From NCBI GenBank assembly GCA_947462875.1, contig CANHQJ010000002.1:248001-312000 (forward strand): 64,000 nt of DNA. The letters are read 5' to 3'. This stretch comes from Verrucomicrobiia bacterium (lineage in GTDB: Bacteria; Verrucomicrobiota; Verrucomicrobiia; Verrucomicrobiales; Akkermansiaceae). Shown piece by piece: positions 51,230 through 62,100 of this stretch. Positions within the stretch are counted from its first letter, which is position 1. Each line of letters begins with the position of its first letter. A program made the position numbers and the translations under genes. The notes under the pieces were generated by a model. That model ran no database searches and was not told where the DNA came from. It was given only the letters and a program-made list of their open reading frames with translations.

Positions 51230-54200
51230 ATGAAAAAGATCCTCCTCACCACGGCACTGTATGGCTTGAGTCTGCTCCTGGCTCAGTCGCAACAAGCCAA
51301 TCCGCCCCCCCCTGGTGGTAGTTACAATCCCTATCTGATTCAGGGTTTCGTCTCCCCCGCGCCCATGCTGCCCGCGGAGTTCAATGGCACGGGAACGCTC
51401 ACCTTTGACGTCGGCAACACCGGCAGCAGCGACATTGTCTGGGTGACGGGTCAGGAAATGCTGGTGACCTTGTCGTTGTCGTATGGTGTTCCGAATGTGG
51501 CGAATCCGAACGATCCCGTGCAGGCCATCACGGCTGTGACGGGGCCTGGCGCGGCATGGTTCAACTGGGAATATTTCCCGGCGCAAAAGACCTTCCGCGG
51601 CACGCAGAAAGCGACAATCCCCGGTGGTGCCCGCCAGACGATCAACATCGCTTATAAAGTGGTGCAAAACTCGTTTCAGACGGAGTCCTACAAGAACGGC
51701 TTCAATACCAACATTTCGCCTCCCGGCTACACCAACCCGCAACCAACGGACGACGACACCGTGGCCGCCTACACCTATGTGCAGGCGTTTGATTACGGTG
51801 ATGCGCCGGCGGCTTACGCGGCTGTTTCGCATGAGGTGAGCTTGGTCAGAGGTCCTATCAGTAATTTGTATCTCGCCTACATGGCCCTGGGCACTGTGGT
51901 TGATCCGGAGGCTGCGAACCAGGCATCTTCGGGTGCCACCGCTGACGATACGAATCAAACCGGCGGTCTCGCCGTGGACGACGAAGATGGTGTGGTATTC
52001 CCTGTGATGACTCCGGGTGCCACCGTCAATGTTCCTGTGACCGTGACTCTCTGGGACTGGGATCCGGCTAGCCCGACAGCAACGGCTACCGTCCGTGGCT
52101 GGATCGACTGGAACAATGATAATGTTTACACCAACACTGCGACGCCCGGCGGCGAGCGGATTTTCAGCTTGGATGTGAGCGGCTATCTTGACGATTTGGG
52201 AGAAACGGCATGGACCGGTCCGCGCACCTTTACGATTCCATTTCCTGTCACAGTTCCGGCGAATGCGACTGGCACCTACAATGCCCGTTTCCGTTTCGGA
52301 CCCAGCGTGACGCCTACTCTGGGGCTTGCTGCCCACGGTGAGGTGGAAGATTACCAATTCCAAGCCGGAGCGCAAACCGGCACGATCACTGGCAAACTCT
52401 ATATCGATACCAATGGCGACGGCAACCAGGACGTGGGTGAGCCCAACCTGCCCAACGTCGATGTCCTGATCACTGACGCCAACAACAACACGCAAACCGT
52501 TACCACCGACAGCAATGGCAACTGGACGGCCACGGTTCCTCCGGGCACGGCCACCGTGGACATCGTCAATAGCGATCCGCAATACCCCACGGGCTACACG
52601 CAGACCGAGGGAACGGATCCATCCACTGTCGTAGCCGTTTCCGCTACCTCGGTTAACGCTGGCAATGACGGCTTCTATCTGCCCGGCACGCTGACGGGCC
52701 ACCTCTACTTCGATAGCAATGGTGATGGCAACCAGGATGCGGGTGAGCCGAATCTGCCCAACATCGATGTTATCATCACGGATTCCAACGGGAATACACA
52801 AACCGTTTCCACCGATAGCAATGGTGACTGGACCGCCAGTGTGCCACCCGGCAGCACGAGCATCGATGTCAACAACAGCGATCCACAGTTCCCCGCGGGG
52901 GGCGTGCAAACCGAGGGGACAGATCCTACGGTAGTCACGGCGGTGGCAGGTGTTTCCACCAATGGCGGCATCGATGGTTTCTACATCCCCGGCATTCTCA
53001 CCGGTCATCTCTACATCGATACCAATGGTGATGGCAATCAGGATGTGGGTGAGCCCAATCTTCCCAACATCAACGTGATCATCACGGACTCGAATGGCAA
53101 TCTTCAGACCGTGGTCACCGACAGCAACGGTGACTGGACCGCCAATGTTCCCGCCGGTAGCACCAGCATCAATGTGGACAACAGCGATCCTGATTTCCCG
53201 CCGGGCGCTCTGCAGACTGAGGGTACTGACCCGACCGTCGTTACGGCGGTGACCAATACCACCGTGAATGGTGGCGTGGATGGTTTCTTCCTTCCGGGCA
53301 GCATCTCCGGCATCACGCAAGTGGATACGAACGGCGACGACATCGGTGATCTTACCATCAATGACGTGACCTATCGTCTGCTCAACTATGTGGGTGGCAC
53401 TCCCGTGGACAATCCAAACATCGCCGGCAACCAGCCCTATGTGATCGTTTCCACCAACGGCTCCTATAACTTCACCAACCTGCCACCGGGCCAATACACC
53501 GTGGTGCAAGATCAGCCTGCCGGTTTCATCTCGCAGCGCGATTGGGACAGCACGTCCGATACCGCCGGTTCACCGGCAGATCCAACCAACACCAGCCCCA
53601 CGGACAACCAAATCCCCGTGGATCTGGCATCCGGTGAGAGCGATACGGGCAATAACTTCGTGGAATTCCGCTGCCCAACACGGTTTACCGCTTGGGAACT
53701 GATTCACCCCACCGCTGGCGGCACAGGTGATAATCCTGATGGTGACATTTTCCGCAACCTCGTGGAATACGCCTTCTGCATGCCTCCGAACAGTGGTGAC
53801 AACACCCCCTATTGCATCGTGCCCAGCATCACTCAGGCTGGCAACTATGATCTTGTGTTCAATCGTGTTCTCGGTGGCAAAGATGATACCGGCTTCTTCC
53901 TCCGCTACACCGATGTCCTCTCCACTCCCTCGAACTCGTGGATAGAGGTCGATATTGACAGCATGGTCAATGTGACCGTTACTACGAACCCCGGCGGTTT
54001 CTCCGAGCAAGTGCGCATCGCCAACATCAAGTCTCTGCTGCCCGGCGGCAGCGAGCGTGGTTTCTATCAAATCGCGCTGAAGCTCGATTATAACCTCGAT
54101 TCCACCGTCGACGTAGTGGATTACACCTACGTGGAAGGTTGGCAAACCGTCACCATCGAAGCAAACGAGTGCGAAACCTACTCCACTCCGTTCCTTCCCT

Positions 54201-55162
54201 GCCCGCAGTTCACAGGTGTCGTCACCAGCGTCAGCGGTCTTACCCTGAACCTCAGCGGTTCCGCTCCTGGCGTCGATTTCACTCCCGGCAATGGCGAACT
54301 CGAAGCAGCACCTGCATTGTATCGCATCGAAGTGATGAGTGGTCCGCTCAATGGCCATCGTTTCGATGTCCTTACCGGCGGTGTTGCCAGCCTTACCCTG
54401 GAGCCTGAGACGAACGTCTTCACCGGTCCTCCGTTCGGTTCGCTTGACACCGCGGCCGCGGCGGCGACTCTGGCCAGTCAGTTGACCGGCGCACAGATCA
54501 TGTTGGTGAAATATCTGACGGTGGATGAATTGGTGCCGGTCACCTCCGTGAACGCCACAGGGAGCGCCACGACTGCCGACCGTGTCTTGTATAACGACGG
54601 TGTATCCGGTTGGCGCACCTACTGGGCTTACTCGAATGGTGGCGTGCCGCACTGGGCTCTGATCGGTTCCGGTTTTACCGATCGCAAAACCGACGTGGTG
54701 GCTCCTCACCAGGGTTTCTTCATTCACCCCAAAGCGCAGGCGGAAACCATCAGCAGTTACGGTATGGTTCGCCAGAGCAATTTCGCCCAACCGATCAGCA
54801 CATCGTATCCGATGTTTGGCTCGCCCTATCCGATGCACCTCAGCCCCACCCAGATGGCCTACCTGCCTGCGAACTTCACCGGCTCGCGTGATCCGGCCGT
54901 TTCCGACCAGGTGCTGCACTGGACCAGCGACGAGGTTCTGCCAGCGGACAAGGACGGCTATTCCGCCTATTGGCTGAACAAGGTGGGCACTCGCCAGCAA
55001 TGGACCGCTCTGCTCGACACCACCCTGGCCAACCAGAACAGCACAGATTTCATCCGTGCCGGAAGAGCCTATTGGTTCTCGACAACCGCTGCCAAACCCG
55101 GTCATGTGGTGCCTGTGCCCTGGACCTTGCCTGCCAGAATCGACAATGGAGTTGCTCCCTAA
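51230..55162 (+). CDS. Giant secreted protein 3: GEVED domain, three SdrD-type repeats, C-terminal domain
   Basis: 1,310 residues with signal peptide MKKILLTTALYGLSLLLAQS. Domains in order: an N-terminal beta-rich part, a GEVED domain (DYGDAPAAY ... DDEDGVVFP ... GWIDWNNDN ... HGEVEDYQF, about 51,790-52,370), three 102-residue repeats with Ca-binding-like DTNGDGNQD (52,379-53,296), another SdrD-type domain with GSYNFTNLPPGQYTVVQDQP, and a C-terminal part of about 490 residues. The last 330 (from TGVVTSVSG; SGWRTYWAY, HQGFFIHPKA, RAYWFST) recall an uncharacterised verrucomicrobial paralogue family (TIGR02597-like, from memory). Probably surface or extracellular. It lies 44 bases after giant protein 2. 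Confidence 0.82.
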   Translation: MKKILLTTALYGLSLLLAQSQQANPPPPGGSYNPYLIQGFVSPAPMLPAEFNGTGTLTFDVGNTGSSDIVWVTGQEMLVTLSLSYGVPNVANPNDPVQAITAVTGPGAAWFNWEYFPAQKTFRGTQKATIPGGARQTINIAYKVVQNSFQTESYKNGFNTNISPPGYTNPQPTDDDTVAAYTYVQAFDYGDAPAAYAAVSHEVSLVRGPISNLYLAYMALGTVVDPEAANQASSGATADDTNQTGGLAVDDEDGVVFPVMTPGATVNVPVTVTLWDWDPASPTATATVRGWIDWNNDNVYTNTATPGGERIFSLDVSGYLDDLGETAWTGPRTFTIPFPVTVPANATGTYNARFRFGPSVTPTLGLAAHGEVEDYQFQAGAQTGTITGKLYIDTNGDGNQDVGEPNLPNVDVLITDANNNTQTVTTDSNGNWTATVPPGTATVDIVNSDPQYPTGYTQTEGTDPSTVVAVSATSVNAGNDGFYLPGTLTGHLYFDSNGDGNQDAGEPNLPNIDVIITDSNGNTQTVSTDSNGDWTASVPPGSTSIDVNNSDPQFPAGGVQTEGTDPTVVTAVAGVSTNGGIDGFYIPGILTGHLYIDTNGDGNQDVGEPNLPNINVIITDSNGNLQTVVTDSNGDWTANVPAGSTSINVDNSDPDFPPGALQTEGTDPTVVTAVTNTTVNGGVDGFFLPGSISGITQVDTNGDDIGDLTINDVTYRLLNYVGGTPVDNPNIAGNQPYVIVSTNGSYNFTNLPPGQYTVVQDQPAGFISQRDWDSTSDTAGSPADPTNTSPTDNQIPVDLASGESDTGNNFVEFRCPTRFTAWELIHPTAGGTGDNPDGDIFRNLVEYAFCMPPNSGDNTPYCIVPSITQAGNYDLVFNRVLGGKDDTGFFLRYTDVLSTPSNSWIEVDIDSMVNVTVTTNPGGFSEQVRIANIKSLLPGGSERGFYQIALKLDYNLDSTVDVVDYTYVEGWQTVTIEANECETYSTPFLPCPQFTGVVTSVSGLTLNLSGSAPGVDFTPGNGELEAAPALYRIEVMSGPLNGHRFDVLTGGVASLTLEPETNVFTGPPFGSLDTAAAAATLASQLTGAQIMLVKYLTVDELVPVTSVNATGSATTADRVLYNDGVSGWRTYWAYSNGGVPHWALIGSGFTDRKTDVVAPHQGFFIHPKAQAETISSYGMVRQSNFAQPISTSYPMFGSPYPMHLSPTQMAYLPANFTGSRDPAVSDQVLHWTSDEVLPADKDGYSAYWLNKVGTRQQWTALLDTTLANQNSTDFIRAGRAYWFSTTAAKPGHVVPVPWTLPARIDNGVAP
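52379..53296 (+). repeat. Three tandem 306-bp DNTNGDGNQD-type modules
   Basis: Units start at 52379, 52685 and 52991, each exactly 306 bases (102 residues), reading GxLTGHLYIDTNGDGNQD, GEPNLPNxxVxITD, TVxTDSNGxWTAxVPPG and GTDPTVVTAV. The same module, with the same 306-base period, appears twice in giant protein 4 (from 63136 and 63442). Confidence 0.92.
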
Positions 55163-55195
55163 CACCCCCTAACACTAACCAACTACAAATTTTTT

Positions 55196-55903
55196 ATGAA
55201 AATGAAACAAGCACTGATCGGTTTTGGATCACTTCTGTGCGCCTTTTCTTCCCTGGAGGCCCGCACGGTATTCTGGGGTGGCCCTACGGAATCTGTTCTC
55301 TATCAGAGCGATGGTGTCACGCCTGTGGATAGCTCCTTCACGTTCCTTTTGGGTTCCTTCGATGTGGGCTACGATCCGCTCACCAGTCCGATCGAGACAT
55401 GGGCAAGCAACTTCAACACGTTTGACCAAGCCTATTACAACGACACCACGGACTTTTTCAGCAGTTCCGCCAATTTGCTCGATACCGGTCTGTCCGACGG
55501 AGTGAACGCGGATCCCACCTTCGATTTCCGCAACAAGCGTTTGTATTTGTGGGTGTTCGACAGCAATACCTTCAATCCGCTCGTTCCCACCACCACGGAA
55601 TCCGCTTTGTTTACCGGTGATACCTGGGTGCTGCCTCCCGAGGGGAATTGCGGTTGCGGCGAAGACAACCTGCCCTTGGAATTCTACGTCAGCAACATGA
55701 CGGCGGCGGTGATTGGCAACGTGGATCCGGACTACTCCGGCAGCAATCCTCCGATCGACGGTCCCCTGGGGGAATTCACCCGTCCGACGGGAGCCTACGA
55801 TTTCCAAACGCACTCGTTCACGGTTGTGCCTGAGCCATCCGTAGCACTTCTGGGTTCGCTCGGATTGCTCGGTCTCGCCCTGCGCCGCAAGCGCAGTGTG
55901 TGA
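55196..55903 (+). CDS. PEP-CTERM sorting-signal protein
   Basis: 235 residues with signal peptide MKMKQALIGFGSLLCAFSSL and a C-terminal PEP-CTERM tail: VPEP, a hydrophobic segment ALLGSLGLLGLAL, then RRKR. This tail marks proteins for exosortase (EpsH/XrtA-type) cleavage and surface display, usually tied to exopolysaccharide export. The body has a WVFDSNTFNPL block and a short CGCG motif (GNCGCGEDNLP) but no known catalytic domain. It is the last gene of the four-gene surface operon, 33 bases after giant protein 3. No exosortase gene is present in this window. A strong terminator follows. Confidence 0.88.
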   Translation: MKMKQALIGFGSLLCAFSSLEARTVFWGGPTESVLYQSDGVTPVDSSFTFLLGSFDVGYDPLTSPIETWASNFNTFDQAYYNDTTDFFSSSANLLDTGLSDGVNADPTFDFRNKRLYLWVFDSNTFNPLVPTTTESALFTGDTWVLPPEGNCGCGEDNLPLEFYVSNMTAAVIGNVDPDYSGSNPPIDGPLGEFTRPTGAYDFQTHSFTVVPEPSVALLGSLGLLGLALRRKRSV

Positions 55904-55924
55904 TCTAGGATTTCTGTATTTTAC

Positions 55925-55960
55925 ATGGCAACAAGCCTCGTGCTTGTTGCCATTTTTTTT
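55925..55960 (+). terminator. Terminator ending the surface-protein operon
   Basis: ATGGCAACAAGC / GCTTGTTGCCAT, a perfect 12-bp stem with loop CTCGT, followed by eight T residues. It starts 21 bases after the PEP-CTERM gene stop. Confidence 0.96.
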
Positions 55961-56139
55961 GGTGCGCCCGGCAATTTAATTTTTTTGTAATTTTTATTGT
56001 CAATCCTAATAATTATGATATTTCGCGCGCGGCAGTAAAATCCCTCCAATCATTCGACGACACGGACAAGCGTCAAACTGGTCCGATCGAGCGCTTGTTT
56101 TTTACAGTCACAGGAAAAATCATCCAGAGATTGACGCGT
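55961..56139 (+). promoter_or_regulatory. AT-rich promoter and leader of giant protein 4
   Basis: An AT-rich stretch (about 55976-56021) with TTATGATA resembles the region before giant protein 1. Within the leader, ACAAGCG (56066-56072) pairs with CGCTTGT (56092-56098), followed by six T residues, 36 bases before the start. This could act as an attenuator. A convincing -35/-10 pair was not found. Confidence 0.5.
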
Positions 56140-59100
56140 ATGACTGAGGGAAAATCTGTAATTGGCAAGCTTTTCAGCGGTGCCGCTATCGTTCTTGCCA
56201 CCACTGTTATCCAGGCCATTCCAGTGGTCCAGGAATGGTATGTGCCGCAGCCGGAAGCGCAAATCCGGCAGGACTACCTGGTGCTGGCACCGAATACCAA
56301 CACGATCACTGAGTCCGTCATCGCCATCACCGTACCGATTCCCGGCACTCGCATCGTGCTCGACCATTGGGAAAACGGTTACGAGGTCGATTTGAGCAAT
56401 CCGGTGCAGTCCAACACCCAGATCTGGGGAGACGGCAATGATGCCAACGGCAAGCCTCCCGGGTATGCCAACGACCCGGTTTCGTTCAATGCCGGTTCCG
56501 TCATCATCATGCGGAACCAGGTGCCGCTGCCGCGAAACGCCGCTACGATCCTGTTTGACGGTCGCGACCGTTTCGGTTCCAGCAACGCCATCGTGATGAC
56601 ACGTGGTGCCTGGTTCACCACACCCGGGCCGCTGCTTGCCAATTCGGTGGAAGTGCGTGCCGTGCCCGACTGGGGCACCTCTTTCGTCCTCCCTGTGGGT
56701 GAGGATGTGATTTTCCCCACTCCGCTGACAAGTTCGATGTTCGAGCATTGCTCCGCCTACATCATGGCGGCGGCAAACGGCACGGTTGTGACAGTCGATG
56801 TGGATGGAGCGGGGCCTGCCGCTGCCACGAATGTCACGCTGAACCAGGGCGAGTCGCATCTCATCAATGCGGGAATCAAACGGGGCGCCACCATCGTCTC
56901 GACGAAAGGCGTTCAGGTGATGCAGTTCTACGGCGACATAGGGGCCAACTACGAGGCTCGCGGCGCGAACATCCCACCGCTCAACAAGTGGTCGGACCAT
57001 TACTTCGCTCCGGTGGGCACGGCGAGTGACGGCGATGAGACTTATGTCTATCTGTACAACAATGATGCCGCAGCGACGACGGTGAATTTCACCACCAGAC
57101 TGGGTTCCGGATCCATTTCTATCCCGGCAAAAAGCACCTATCAGTATCTGATGCCGATCAATTCCGCGGCGCGATTCACCAGCGTCGGTGGCAAACCCTT
57201 CTGGGGTGTCGGCTTGGTCGGTGCCCGTCCCACTGCCAATAATGTGCACGACTGGGGCTACTCTCTGGTTCCACAGGATTTCCTTTCCACGGAGATCGTG
57301 GTCGGATGGGGTGCGGGCAGTCGTGACGGCACGCAGAATGGCAACCCGGTGTGGATCACCTCGGTGGCGGCCACGCGGCTTTATGTGGATTACAACGGTG
57401 ACCGCCTGGGGCCGAACACCGATCCGAACGGGCGTAAGTATGACGTTGCCATCGATGTGATTCCGCTGGCGGCGACCCGGATTTTCGAGCCGGACAGGGA
57501 CCAGACCGGCATGCGCGTGTACACGCTCGACGGCACGCAACTCACGGGTGCGTGGGGTCAGGATCCCGCGACCGCCGGACCCGGGGAGCCATATCTGGAC
57601 CTGGGCAACACCACGCCCAACCTTCCGGTTCCCGTGTTGAAAAAGACCTCCTCGATTTTTGTGGATAACACGCCGTCCGGTCTGAGTGTCAACGATGTTG
57701 TCCAATACAAGATCACGTTGGACAACCGTTCGCTGTTTTCGCTTTCATCCGTGTCGCTCGTCGATGTACTGCCAGCCGGTGTGACATATGTAGCCAACAG
57801 CACGGTACGCGATGGATCTGCTGTAGCCGATGCGGGCACGACCGCGTTTCCGATGGATGAAGGCGGCCTGGTGGTTCCCATTCTGCAATCGCAATCCTCC
57901 ACAACCATCACCTTCCGGGTCACGGTTAACACAAGCGGCACCAAAGTGAACACGGTTTCGGCGCTCGGGTATCCCGGGGTAGAGGCGAAGGACACGATCA
58001 TCGTGCCCTCCGGCGGTGTTACTTCCTGCACCTTGCGCCTGACCAACAATGTCGGCACGGAGGTGAATTTCCAGCCGGGTGATGGCATTTACGTCACGGT
58101 CACGGATGCCAGCTCGAACACCAACACTTCGGCGATCGAAAGCATTCTCGCCACGGTGAGCAACCCCGCGACGGGTGACATTGAGGTGCTCACGCTTGCG
58201 GAAACCACAGCGAACAGCGGTGTCTTCCGCAACAACGCCGCTTTGCCCTCATCGACATCGGCCGGTTTGGCTGAAACGGACGGTACGTTGAATGTTCAGG
58301 TGGGGAACACGATTTCGGCCACCCATGTCAGCCCGCAATTCGGGCACTCCTGCCCCGATACGGCGACGATCAACGCCGCGAGTCTTCTCAAACAACTCTA
58401 TCTCGATACCGATGGCACTGATGGAGACAACACAGGCGATCTGGATCGGGTTTCGCCCGCCGGTGTGTCGCCCGCGGATACAACGACATCACAGTCTGCT
58501 GTCATCTCAGCTCCCGGTACAACTGCGAATACCTACTCGACAGCGGGCTCTAGCACTTGGACGGTGCCTGCTGGTGTCACCAGCGTCACGGTTGCCGCAT
58601 GGGGTGCTGGTGGTGCGGGTGGGGGAAGCACCGATGCCGGTTTCGGTTCGGCGCGTGGAGGTGCCGGAGGAGGTGGCGGTGCCTATGCGTCTTCCACATT
58701 GAGCGTAACGCCGGGCCAGCAATTGACCATTGTCGTCCCTGGAGAAGTGTCAGGTGCATTGGGTGCCGCAGGGGCCAATGGCAACCCGGCCTTTGTCGGT
58801 CCGGATGGCAATGCCGCTAACGCACTCGTTCGCGCGGCAGGAGGTTCGGGAGGTGCTGGCAACACGAGTGGAGGTGCTCCCACGGGCGGGGCTGGGGGCG
58901 CGGTTGCAAATTCCGTGGGCACCACAAGGGTTGCCGGAGTGAATGGCGGCAATGGTGCGTCAGGTATAGGAATCAGTTCCGGAGCTGGTGGTGCCGGTGC
59001 TCAAGGTGGCGGTGCCGGTGGGGCTATAATCGATTCCCAAGGCACCTCATCTAACGGAAACTCTGGCAATGCTCCGGGTGGAGCCGGTGGCGGTTCGAGA

Positions 59101-62100
59101 ACCTCTCAAAGCAATGGCTCCCGAACAGGAGGTAATGGCGGACCCGGCCGGATTCAGATCAGTTACAGCACCCCGGGTGGCAGTGCCACGTGGACCCAGG
59201 CTCCGGCCTTCGCGGAAACATTCAATGTCACCAGCACCCCCGGAGTCACGGCACATTACACCGTCAGCACCGGCACCATGCCCGGCAGTCCCAACATCAG
59301 CGCGGTGCTGCGCAAGAACGGTGTGGCGTTTGCCACCAGCAGCAGTGTTTCCGCATCGGCTGCGACCGGAGCCGGAGTCTTCACCTTCAGTTTCCCCGCT
59401 CTGGGCAGTGCCGTGAACTTCGCTGCGGGCGATGTGATGTCGCTGGTCATCAGCAACAACCAGTCCGGCGTCACTTTCACCGTGGACTATGACAGCAACA
59501 ACAAACCTTCTCTGGTCACATTGCCGACCGATACGGTCATCCATCTGGACACGCTCGGCATTTACGATGCGCCCTATCCGGGCGGATCGCCGGTGACCGC
59601 CGCGACGGCAGGACAGACCCTGTATGTCCGCGCCATGGCCGCCGATCCCTTCGGCGCCTATGATGTCACCAGCATGCCGTTGGTCATCGATGGTCCGGGC
59701 ACCGCCGGAGACGTCTCCACCACGCTCGGCGCTTCCCAGGTGGTCGCCACCACCGGCAATGCCAAAACCTACGAATACGCGTGGATGACCGGTGCCACGG
59801 AGGGGAATTTCAATATCACCGCGACAGCAAAAGAAGGCTTTGAAAACACGATTTCCTCGGCCAAATCGACGGTGGTCAATATCAGTTCGCTCGATCTGGG
59901 AACCCCCAGCACCACGGAGTTCACCACGGGCAACAACGGTCCCCACACTTTGGTCTATGCCCCGAATGAAACGGTGTTTGCCAGGGTCTCCGACTTGGAT
60001 GAAAACACGAATCCGCTGGTTGCCGAGACCATTCTGGTAACGATCATCGGCAGCGGGGGCGACACCGAGATTGTCACGCTGACCGAAACAGGTCCGAACA
60101 CCGGTATTTTCACGGGTGGCATTCCGGCCAGCAGCACGGTGACCGGCAGCAGTGGCAACGGGACGCTTTATGCCTTGCCGGGTTCGGTTCCGGTGGTGCA
60201 TTACGTTGACAATGATGATGCCACGGACGTCGGATCCGACACAGCCACCATTCCCAACGCCGTGCCCAGCGTTGCGGTTGTGAAAACACTCACGTCTCCC
60301 GCGGATGGACAGATTCTCGTGGGCGAGACCGCTGGTTTCCGCATTCGAGTCACCAACAACGGCAATACCACCTTGAACACCGTGCAGGTGGTTGACACAT
60401 TCGCCAACGCGGAATTGACCTACGTCGCCGCCTCGCCTGCGCCCAGCTCCACGACCTCCAACACGCTCACATGGGCGAACGTGGGTCCGTTGGCAGCGGG
60501 ACAAAGCATTGATCTCAACGTCACTTTCACCGGAGCGGCGGCGGCCAATCCATCGATCAATACGGTGAACGTCACCACGGGTGGCGGGCCGACAGCGAAC
60601 GACACCGAGCCTGTGATCGTCACCCGCCCCGCTGTCACAGTGACAAAAACCCTGCTCAGTCCGGATCCCGGCCCCGCCAACAAGGGTGACCAGGTGGTAT
60701 TCAACATCAGCGTCCAGAATACCGGCACTACCGCTTTACAAACGGTGCCGCTCGAAGATGTCTTCAGTGATGCCTTTTATGAATTTGTGAGTGCTTCGGT
60801 GGCACCCGACGGCGTGGGGGCCGGCAGTTTGCTCTGGAACGACGTCACGGGTGCGGGCATCCTCGCGGTGAACGCCACGTTCCAAGTGTCGGTGACACTG
60901 GAAGCGAAAGGGGCATCTGCCTTCGCTCTCAACACCGCCGCGGTGAATTACGCCATTGACGCTAACGGGGATCCTGTGCCTCCGTCATCGGACGATGCCG
61001 GGGTAGCGACAAGCGCCGCGTCCATTTCGGGCACCGTGTTTGAAGATGAAGGGGTGGTTGGTTTCGGCGGGGACGTGCCCTTGCGCCTGGTCACCGTCCG
61101 ACTTTATACCGATCCTAATGGCGATGGCGATCCGGTGGACGGTGAACTGGTGGGACTGACGATTACAAACGACAATGGTTCCTATGAATTCCTCAACCTG
61201 GCTCTGGGCAATTATGTGATCACCCAGGAAGACTTGCTCGGTTATTTCAGTGTCGCGGACACGGCCGTCACGAATGATAACCTGGTTCCATTGTCCGTGA
61301 CGGCGTTCACAGCCTACCCCAACAACAACTTCCTCGATGACGTGGTGTCGGCTGGGGATTTGGCGTTCATCAGCGGCCAGGTGCGCAACGATAGCGATGG
61401 GGATGGCAACCTTGCTGACGCGGAAGCTGGTCTCGCCGGTGCCGTGGTGACTCTTTTCAGTGATCCGAATGGAGATGGAAATCCATCGGACGGCGTGCCG
61501 TTCGGACTTCCGATCACGACAACATCCACCGGACTTTACACCTTCTCCAATTTGCCTCCGGGCAATTATGTGGTCGTCGAGACGGACCCCGCGGGCTTCG
61601 TCAGTACGGCGGACATCACCAACCCGAATGACAACTGGATCTCTGTCACTCTGGTGGCTGACACCGACTCTTCGGGTAATGATTTCATCGACACCAACAA
61701 CCTCGCCGTGCTTGCCACGGTCGGGGACCGTATCTGGCAGGACACGAACAACAACGGTCTCCGCGATGGAGGGGAGGCCGGCATCGATGGCGTTGTCGTG
61801 CATCTCTATCGATCGGGACAAACACCGGGCGTGGACGCTCCCTATGTGACCACCACCTCGGGCAGCGGCGGTTTCTATGGTTTCGGCAATGTGCCCGCCG
61901 GCCAGTATGTGATTTACCTGCCCGCCGGGAACTTTGGCAGCGGTGTCTTGTTCAATCAGCCGCTTTCCAGCGCTAGCAGCGCGTCCGCGGATGACCTCAT
62001 TGACAACAATGACGATGGTAGCCAGGCGGGCGGAACAGGCACCGCCGTATCCAGCCCGCTCGTGACCCTGAGCACCGGCGAGATCGATCAAACCAAGGAT

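Noticed and set aside
42250-53296. Regular tandem repeats that might suggest a CRISPR array.
   Set aside because: Periods are 210, 306 and 363-366 bases, in frame, and encode protein domains; there are no short direct repeats with unique spacers.
55997-56019. TTGTCA and TATGAT before giant protein 4 as a promoter.
   Set aside because: The spacing is only 11 bases, too short for a sigma70 promoter.
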